From an uncultured bacterium (lineage in GTDB: Bacteria > Bacillota_I > Bacilli_A > RF39 > UBA660): 10,183 bases of DNA. The stretch spans positions 1-10,183 of the forward strand of contig OMUM01000084.1 in the NCBI GenBank assembly GCA_900314225.1. Direction: 5' to 3'. Below, in pieces: positions 5,091 through 10,183 of this stretch (its first letter is position 1; each line of letters opens with the position of its first letter). The notes below the pieces were generated by a model. That model made no database searches, was not told where the DNA came from, and saw nothing but the letters and a program-made list of their open reading frames with translations. The position numbers and the translations under genes are program-made.

Positions 5091-6377
5091 ATGAAGAAAA
5101 AAATTAATTTAAAACAAATTATAACATTATTAATAACATTTATTGTAACATTTACATCTGTTATAAATGTAAATGCTACATCAGAAACAATCCAACTAGG
5201 AGATGCACCATATGTTAATGAAAGATATATTGCTAATGTAGGTTTCTTTCATAAACAAACAACATCAGGACAGGAATTATATTGTTTAAATATAAGTAAA
5301 GCAACTGCTAAAAATACAACAGCCACATTAGTTAGAAATAGTAAGTATGTTGATGGAGGAATAGTCTATATCTTAAAAAATGGTTATCCTAATAAATCAA
5401 TAACTGGTAATAATGACAAAGATTATTATATTACTCAAACTGCTGTATGGTGGTATCTAGATGAAATACATGGTTCACAAAATTTAGGTGAACAATTTAA
5501 AGAATATGGATCAGAAACAACAAACGGTAAAGGAATGCGTGAAATAATTAAGAAATTAGTTAATGAAGCTATACAACATAGAAATGATTCTACAAATACT
5601 ACTAGTGAGTTATCTTTATCTTCTGATACAACAATGACTTTAACAGATGGCTATTATATTTCAAACAGCATAAAAGCTGAAAAAGCTAGTAATATTAGTT
5701 CATACAAAATAACAATTTCAGGAGCTCCTACAGGAACAAAAATAATAAAAAATGGTGAAGCTGAAATAGATTATAGCCAAGGATTAGAACTTAGTGCTAG
5801 TGATACTTTTAAAGTAAAAGTACCAGCAAGTTCAGTGACTGATACTACAGCAAATATTACAATTACAGCAACAGCCTCTGGAGCAACATCTTATGCCGCA
5901 TATGAATATCAACCAACAAACACTAATATGCAAAATGTTGCTTTATTAGAAAAAACTCCACAAAATGTAACATCAACAATAAAATTAACAATTTCATCAT
6001 CAAAAGTAGTAGTTATAAAAATGGACCAAGATACAAAACAACCTTTAGCCGGTGCAAAACTAGTTTTAAAAAATTCTAATGGAAATATTATTACTAGTTG
6101 GACAACAACAACATCTGCTCATGTAATAAGAAATTTAGCTAATGGAACTTATACTATTGAAGAGGAAAGTGCACCTACTGGTTATATAAAAAGTAATCAA
6201 CCAATAAGTTTTACAATTGATGATGAACACAAATCACACCAAGTAAATTTTCTAAATACAAAAGAAATAACAGTTCCAAATACAGCATCTGCATCTTCAG
6301 TTATCATAACAATTTTAGGTATAGTAATTTTGATTAGTGGAGTAGCATATGTATACAAAACAAGAAAGAATGCCTAA
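5091..6377 (+). CDS. Cell-wall-anchored thioester-domain adhesin with Cna-B domain and VPNTA sorting signal
   Basis: A 428-residue surface protein. Residues 1-29 are a signal peptide (KKK, hydrophobic core, cleavage likely after VNA). A thioester domain (TQXA/TED type) follows: the Cys of LYCLNI (C65) and the Gln of YITQTAVWWYLD (Q116) are the pair that forms an internal thioester able to bond covalently to host or surface amines. Residues about 172-300 form a beta-rich spacer. Residues 306-392 are a Cna-B/SpaA-type domain with Lys310 (VVVIKMD), the Glu pair 357-358 (YTIEEESAPTGY) and Asn near the end (VNFLNTK), the residues expected for an isopeptide bond. The C-terminus has VPNTA at 395-399, a membrane helix 404-422 and a KTRKNA tail, a non-standard sorting signal. 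ATG 5091 is preferred over GTG 5082, since AGGGG at 5078-5082 is well spaced from it. No clear pilin-motif Lys was found, so a monomeric adhesin is likelier than a polymerised pilin. The sortase gene overlaps its end. Confidence 0.88.
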   Translation: MKKKINLKQIITLLITFIVTFTSVINVNATSETIQLGDAPYVNERYIANVGFFHKQTTSGQELYCLNISKATAKNTTATLVRNSKYVDGGIVYILKNGYPNKSITGNNDKDYYITQTAVWWYLDEIHGSQNLGEQFKEYGSETTNGKGMREIIKKLVNEAIQHRNDSTNTTSELSLSSDTTMTLTDGYYISNSIKAEKASNISSYKITISGAPTGTKIIKNGEAEIDYSQGLELSASDTFKVKVPASSVTDTTANITITATASGATSYAAYEYQPTNTNMQNVALLEKTPQNVTSTIKLTISSSKVVVIKMDQDTKQPLAGAKLVLKNSNGNIITSWTTTTSAHVIRNLANGTYTIEEESAPTGYIKSNQPISFTIDDEHKSHQVNFLNTKEITVPNTASASSVIITILGIVILISGVAYVYKTRKNA

Positions 6378-7029
6378 AAATAAGAAAAATGAGTCTTTTT
6401 TTCAAACTGCATTTTTGGGAGCAATGATTGCCTTATTAGGTGGTTTTCTTTTATCCTATAACTATATTCAAAAGCAAAAAATTATGGCTTATGATTATAT
6501 GTCAAATACTTTCTATGATGGTGAAAAAGTAGCCATTAGAAAGAATATAGAAGCTAAAAATACATCAACAGAGCAAGCTAATTCACAAACTCAAAACACC
6601 GAAAATGTAACACAAGCAGATAATTCATATATAGGTTATCTGAACATACCTAAAATTAATTTAACAAAAGGCTTTGTCGATATAAATTCAGCTGACAATA
6701 CAGTTGAAAAAAATATTATGGTTGTTGAAGGTTCTGATTATCCAAATGTCGATAAAGGAAACTTCATAATAGCTGGTCATTCCGGAACAGGATGGAAAGC
6801 ATTCTTTAATGACTTAAGAAAATTGACAGAAGGCGATACTGCCAAAGTTACATACAAAGGAGTTACTTATACATATCAGATAGTTAATATATATACTCAA
6901 CCTAAAACTGGAAAACTTGCTATATATAGAAACTATGATAAAACAACATTAACATTAATAACATGTACAAATAACGATTCAACAACACAGACAATATATA
7001 TTGCAGAACTTATTAACAAAGAAGAATAA
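6349..7029 (+). CDS. Sortase (class A/D-like) with Gln at the usual catalytic Arg position
   Basis: A 226-residue sortase, a membrane-bound transpeptidase that cleaves a sorting signal between Thr and the next residue and joins the protein to the cell wall. Residues 17-39 are a single N-terminal membrane anchor, followed by a polar Asn/Thr/Gln-rich linker (66-92) and the catalytic domain from YIGYLNIPKI at 94-103. His144 in IAGHSGTGW and Cys206 in TLITCTNND are the catalytic pair. The Arg usually found in the next strand is not seen; the aligned position in STTQTIYIAEL appears to be Gln214. There is no C-terminal membrane helix, which argues against class C pilin sortases. ATG 6349 is preferred because GTGGAG at 6337-6342 lies 6 bases before it; this overlaps the adhesin gene by 29 bases and suggests coupled translation. 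ATG 6370 is an alternative with a weaker site. The adjacent VPNTA protein is the likely substrate. Confidence 0.88.
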   Translation: MYTKQERMPKNKKNESFFQTAFLGAMIALLGGFLLSYNYIQKQKIMAYDYMSNTFYDGEKVAIRKNIEAKNTSTEQANSQTQNTENVTQADNSYIGYLNIPKINLTKGFVDINSADNTVEKNIMVVEGSDYPNVDKGNFIIAGHSGTGWKAFFNDLRKLTEGDTAKVTYKGVTYTYQIVNIYTQPKTGKLAIYRNYDKTTLTLITCTNNDSTTQTIYIAELINKEE

Positions 7030-7053
7030 AAATTTATTAGGGGGGAATGGGAA

Positions 7054-7992
7054 ATGAGTAAATTATCATTTTTAGATAAATTACGTATACTTTTTGATTT
7101 ATCAAAAAGTTCAGTACTATATTTAATTATTTTAATTGCACTAATATCTTTAGGAATAGTTTTAATATCAAACAATAGAAAAAATGAAAAAAGAAATAAA
7201 ACTATTTATATTAGCATATCAGTATTTATTCTTTTTACATTAATTATCATGTACCATTCCTCTTTAGGCAATATGTTTCAATACATGATGGAAAATTTCT
7301 TCGTTGTATTGTACTTCCCAAATTTAGCTATTTATTTAGCAGCATTAATCGCAACAAATATAATATTATGGATTAGTATTTTTAGTTATAAATCATCAAA
7401 ACAAATAAAAACACTTAATACTATAGTTTATATTATCATGAATTATTTATTAGCATTACTTTTAAATGTTATAAATAAAAATAATCTTGATATTTTTACA
7501 AAAAAATCTGTCTATACTAATGAAAATGCTACTGCACTTATTGAATTATCATCAACACTATTTTTTACTTGGATAATCTTTTTAATTATTTATAAAATAA
7601 TATTAATTTATTTAAGAAAAGATTATAAACCTAAAGTTAAAAAAATACTTATCAAGAAAAGAGTAAAAAAATTACCAGAGAATTTCTTACCTGTAACTAG
7701 CCCATCTTATATATATGGTGAAGCACCAAAGAAACCAGTAGTTGAACAAGAAAAACCTGTAATGATAAAAGAAAATATAAATAATGAAGTAAATGAATAT
7801 GAAAAAATGTTAACACTTGATGATTATAAACGAGTATTAAAATTATTACAGAGTCAAACAGAAAAGAAAAAGCAAGAAACAGCGATTAGAAAAGACCTAG
7901 AAATAGAACAAAAGAAATATGATGATTTAATTAAAAAACAACATAAAAATGAACAAGCTAAATATGAAGAATTATTAAACTTATATAGATAA
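7054..7992 (+). CDS. Multi-pass membrane protein with charged cytoplasmic tail, unknown function
   Basis: A 312-residue protein that I do not recognise. Five likely membrane helices lie at about 21-40, 50-67, 84-110, 121-140 and 166-187. The remaining 125 residues are hydrophilic: a Lys-rich patch (KPKVKKILIKKRVKK, 192-206), a Pro-containing linker (FLPVTSPSYIYGEAPKKP), and a helical, probably coiled-coil end from about 245. The end holds a short near-repeat, EQKKYDDLI at 285-293 and EQAKYEELL at 300-308. The positive patch directly after the last helix suggests the tail is cytoplasmic. The start at 7054 follows AGGGGGG by a normal distance and lies 24 bases after the sortase stop, and the gene ends at a strong terminator, so it belongs to the adhesin-sortase operon. 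A role in display or assembly of the surface protein is possible but rests on position only. Confidence 0.75.
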   Translation: MSKLSFLDKLRILFDLSKSSVLYLIILIALISLGIVLISNNRKNEKRNKTIYISISVFILFTLIIMYHSSLGNMFQYMMENFFVVLYFPNLAIYLAALIATNIILWISIFSYKSSKQIKTLNTIVYIIMNYLLALLLNVINKNNLDIFTKKSVYTNENATALIELSSTLFFTWIIFLIIYKIILIYLRKDYKPKVKKILIKKRVKKLPENFLPVTSPSYIYGEAPKKPVVEQEKPVMIKENINNEVNEYEKMLTLDDYKRVLKLLQSQTEKKKQETAIRKDLEIEQKKYDDLIKKQHKNEQAKYEELLNLYR

Positions 7993-8024
7993 CCATTCTA
8001 CAAGACTAGAATGGTTTTTCTTTT
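7991..8024 (+). terminator. Intrinsic terminator of the adhesin-sortase operon
   Basis: AACCATTCTA (7991-8000) pairs perfectly with TAGAATGGTT (8007-8016) around a 6-base loop and is followed by TTTCTTTT. The 10-bp stem begins inside the stop codon of the membrane-protein gene. It separates this operon from pcrA. Confidence 0.9.
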
Positions 8025-8043
8025 CTATTACAGATATTTCATG

Positions 8044-8049
8044 TATAAT
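8044..8049 (+). promoter_or_regulatory. Candidate -10 element of pcrA
   Basis: TATAAT at 8044-8049 lies 27 bases before the pcrA start and after the operon terminator, so a promoter is expected here. The -35 region is only T-rich (around 8021-8026), overlapping the terminator tail, so the element is tentative. Confidence 0.45.
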
Positions 8050-8076
8050 AATAAATAAAGACGAGGATGTGTAATA

Positions 8077-10173
8077 ATGAACTTAGATGAATTAAACGAT
8101 AAACAGAAAGAAGCTGTTCTATATAATGATGGACCTCTTTTAATAATAGCAGGTGCAGGTGCTGGAAAAACAAAAACTTTAACTACAAAAATTGCTTATT
8201 TGATAGAAGAAAAAAATGTAAATTCACTTAACATTTTAGCAATCACTTTTACTAACAAAGCAGCTAAAGAAATGAAAGACAGACTATATAAAATAATTGG
8301 TTCAACTGCCAAAGAAATTCAAGTATCAACATTCCATAGTTTTGGTTTAAAACTCTTAAGAGACAATTATAATTATCTAGGTTATGATAAAAATTTTGTT
8401 ATTATGGATAGCGATGATTCACTAACTGTTGTTAAAAAGATAATCAAAGATTTAGACTATGATCAAAAAGTGTTCAATCCAAGAGCCGTTAGAAATATTA
8501 TCAGTAGTTGTAAGAATGCAATGACTTCTCCCGAAGATTATGAACATTATGCAGTAAGTGATTATGAAAAAGGAGTTTATGAAATATATTCTAAATATAA
8601 TAAAAAATTAAAGAAAAATAACTCCGTTGACTTTGACGATTTACTTTTACTACCAATAAAACTATTTAAAAAATATCCAGAAATATTAAATAAATATCAA
8701 GAATTATATCAATATATTTTAGTAGATGAGTATCAAGATACTAATGAAGCTCAGTATATTTTAACAAAAATGCTAAGTGTTAAAGGAAGACATATAACTT
8801 GTGTTGGAGATGATTCTCAAAGTATATACAGCTTTAGAGGCGCAAATTATAAAAATATCTTGAATTTTGAAAAAGATTATCCTGATGCCAAAATAATTCT
8901 ACTAGAACAAAATTATCGTTCGACTAGTACAATTCTAGATGCCGCTAACCAGGTAATTAGAAATAATAAGATGCGTAAAGAAAAAAATCTTTGGACAGCT
9001 AGAGGAAAAGGTGAAAAAATAAAATATTATCGAGCCTTTAATGAAAGAGATGAAGCTTTATATGTCATCAGAAAAATTAAAGAACTAATAAATAAAGGAG
9101 TAGACTATCAAGATATTGCTGTTCTTTATCGTACTAATGCTCAATCTCGTGTACTAGAAGAAGAAATGTTAAAAGAAAATTTACCATATCGAGTAATAGG
9201 AAGTTTCTATTTCTATTCAAGAAAAGAAATAAAAGACTTAATTGCTTACTTAAGATTAATTCATAATTCTAAAGATAATGTATCTTTACTTAGAGTAATT
9301 AATACACCTAAAAGAGGTATAGGATTAAAAACAATAGAAAATCTAACAAAAAAAGCTGATGAAAATGGAACAAGTATTTATGAAGCAATATCTAGTGGAA
9401 AAGAATTAGAATTTAAAAAATTAATTGAAGATTTAAAAGAAGTATCCGAAAAAATAACTTTAACAGAATTAATTGATAAAGTATTAGATGCTTCTGGTAT
9501 GAAAAAAGAACTAGAAAGTGAAGAAACACTAGAAGCTGAAATTAGACTAGAAAATTTGGAAGAATTTAAATCAATTACTAAATCATTTGAAGAACGTGAA
9601 GGATTAGTTTCACTAGAAGATTTTTTATTAGAAATTAGTTTAATAAGTGATGTAGAAGAATATAAAGATGATCCTAATAGAATAAGTTTAATGACAGTTC
9701 ACTCTGTTAAAGGACTTGAATTTAATCATGTTTTTGTAGTTGGTATGGAAGAAGGTATATTCCCTCACATGAATTCACTCATGGATAATGGTGAAATTGA
9801 AGAAGAAAGACGATTATGTTATGTAGCAATTACAAGAGCAAAAGATGATTTACATTTAGTTAATGCTAGACACAGAACATTATTTGGTAAAGAACAAATA
9901 AATCCAGTAAGTAGATTCATCAATGAAATTGATAAAAATTTATTAGAAACAAATGCTGAAGAAGAACTTCCTAAACAAAAAATAAATACTAGTAAAATGT
10001 TTAGAGAAGAGGATGTTGATTATCATGTTGGGGACTATGTCTACCATGAAACATTTGGTACTGGAAAAGTAACAGAAGTTACTAATACCTTAGTAACAGT
10101 AGCTTTTAAACATCCACATGGAATTAAAAAATTAATGAAAAACCATAAAAAATTATCAAAAGTTACTAATTAG
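8077..10173 (+). CDS. pcrA: ATP-dependent 3'-5' DNA helicase PcrA/UvrD family
   Basis: A 698-residue superfamily 1A helicase, close to the usual 720-740 of PcrA, the essential Gram-positive UvrD counterpart that unwinds DNA in excision repair, removes RecA filaments and helps plasmid rolling-circle replication. All motifs are intact: Q-motif LNDKQKEAV (6-14), Walker A AGAGAGKT (K31), Ia ITFTNKAAKEM, motif II VDEYQDTN (D217, E218), motif III GDDSQSIYSFRGA, motif IV LEQNYRST, motif V MTVHSVKGLEF (539-549), and motif VI YVAITRAK with the Arg finger R587. The C-terminal part from about 649 (YHVGDYVYHETFGTGKV) is the Tudor-like domain of PcrA that contacts RNA polymerase and distinguishes it from Rep. 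ATG 8077 follows GAGGATG at a normal distance, and the protein begins MNLDELNDKQ as in the family. It is transcribed separately from the surface operon. A following ligA gene, common in this group, would lie beyond the window. Confidence 0.96.
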   Translation: MNLDELNDKQKEAVLYNDGPLLIIAGAGAGKTKTLTTKIAYLIEEKNVNSLNILAITFTNKAAKEMKDRLYKIIGSTAKEIQVSTFHSFGLKLLRDNYNYLGYDKNFVIMDSDDSLTVVKKIIKDLDYDQKVFNPRAVRNIISSCKNAMTSPEDYEHYAVSDYEKGVYEIYSKYNKKLKKNNSVDFDDLLLLPIKLFKKYPEILNKYQELYQYILVDEYQDTNEAQYILTKMLSVKGRHITCVGDDSQSIYSFRGANYKNILNFEKDYPDAKIILLEQNYRSTSTILDAANQVIRNNKMRKEKNLWTARGKGEKIKYYRAFNERDEALYVIRKIKELINKGVDYQDIAVLYRTNAQSRVLEEEMLKENLPYRVIGSFYFYSRKEIKDLIAYLRLIHNSKDNVSLLRVINTPKRGIGLKTIENLTKKADENGTSIYEAISSGKELEFKKLIEDLKEVSEKITLTELIDKVLDASGMKKELESEETLEAEIRLENLEEFKSITKSFEEREGLVSLEDFLLEISLISDVEEYKDDPNRISLMTVHSVKGLEFNHVFVVGMEEGIFPHMNSLMDNGEIEEERRLCYVAITRAKDDLHLVNARHRTLFGKEQINPVSRFINEIDKNLLETNAEEELPKQKINTSKMFREEDVDYHVGDYVYHETFGTGKVTEVTNTLVTVAFKHPHGIKKLMKNHKKLSKVTN

Positions 10174-10183
10174 ATATCAAAAG

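Noticed and set aside
5385..5396. YPNK in the adhesin as a pilin-polymerisation motif (YPKN-like)
   Set aside because: It lies within the thioester domain in the common NGYPNKS context, not in the pilin-motif position, and the neighbouring sortase lacks the second membrane helix typical of pilin-polymerising class C enzymes.
6933..7175. Minus-strand frame of 80 residues across the sortase/membrane-protein boundary
   Set aside because: It is antisense to two well-supported genes and shows no recognisable motif or start signal.
1..10183. A new defence system, CRISPR array or mobile element
   Set aside because: I found no regularly spaced repeats, transposase, integrase, nuclease or reverse transcriptase motifs. 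The helicase is an ordinary PcrA with its Tudor-like C-terminus and its own transcription unit, not a defence-associated variant.

Overview
The window is strongly AT-rich. Ribosome binding sites are purine-rich (GGAGG-like), promoters have a TATAAT -10 element, and tryptophan is encoded by TGG while TGA is a real stop. Together with a sortase-anchored surface protein and a Gram-positive-type PcrA helicase, this points to a low-GC Gram-positive bacterium (Bacillota). An uncultured gut Bacilli/Erysipelotrichia-like lineage is plausible, but this is inference; no rRNA or tRNA is present to settle it.

Layout. (1) 70-2329, plus strand: a compact run of a divergent Ham1/RdgB-like NTP pyrophosphatase, a DegT-like PLP-fold protein of the sugar aminotransferase type, and an unknown gene that appears split by a frameshift at a run of eight A. 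A hairpin at 2378-2402 closes it and probably also serves the convergent minus-strand genes. (2) 2410-4373, minus strand: an NMT1/SsuA/ThiY-like substrate-binding protein, an ABC ATPase cut off straight after its signature motif, and a small unknown gene. The permease expected with such a transporter is absent, so the importer looks dismantled by deletion. (3) 4445-4990, plus strand: a YfcE-type metallophosphoesterase. (4) 5091-7992, plus strand: a surface-protein operon with a clear sigma-A-type promoter and a strong terminator. It encodes a thioester-domain plus Cna-B adhesin with a VPNTA sorting signal, an overlapping sortase, and an unknown five-helix membrane protein with a charged cytoplasmic tail. 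(5) 8077-10173, plus strand: a full-length PcrA/UvrD helicase.

How the genes work together. The surface operon is the best supported functional unit: the adhesin is exported, its VPNTA signal is the likely substrate of the next-door sortase, and the membrane protein may assist. The sortase keeps the catalytic His and Cys, but Gln stands where the family usually has the catalytic Arg. The points most worth following are this sortase/substrate pair, the A8 frameshift at 1953-1960, and the truncated ABC cassette with an apparent deletion junction near 2885. I saw no CRISPR array, insertion sequence, tRNA or rRNA, and no convincing new defence system.
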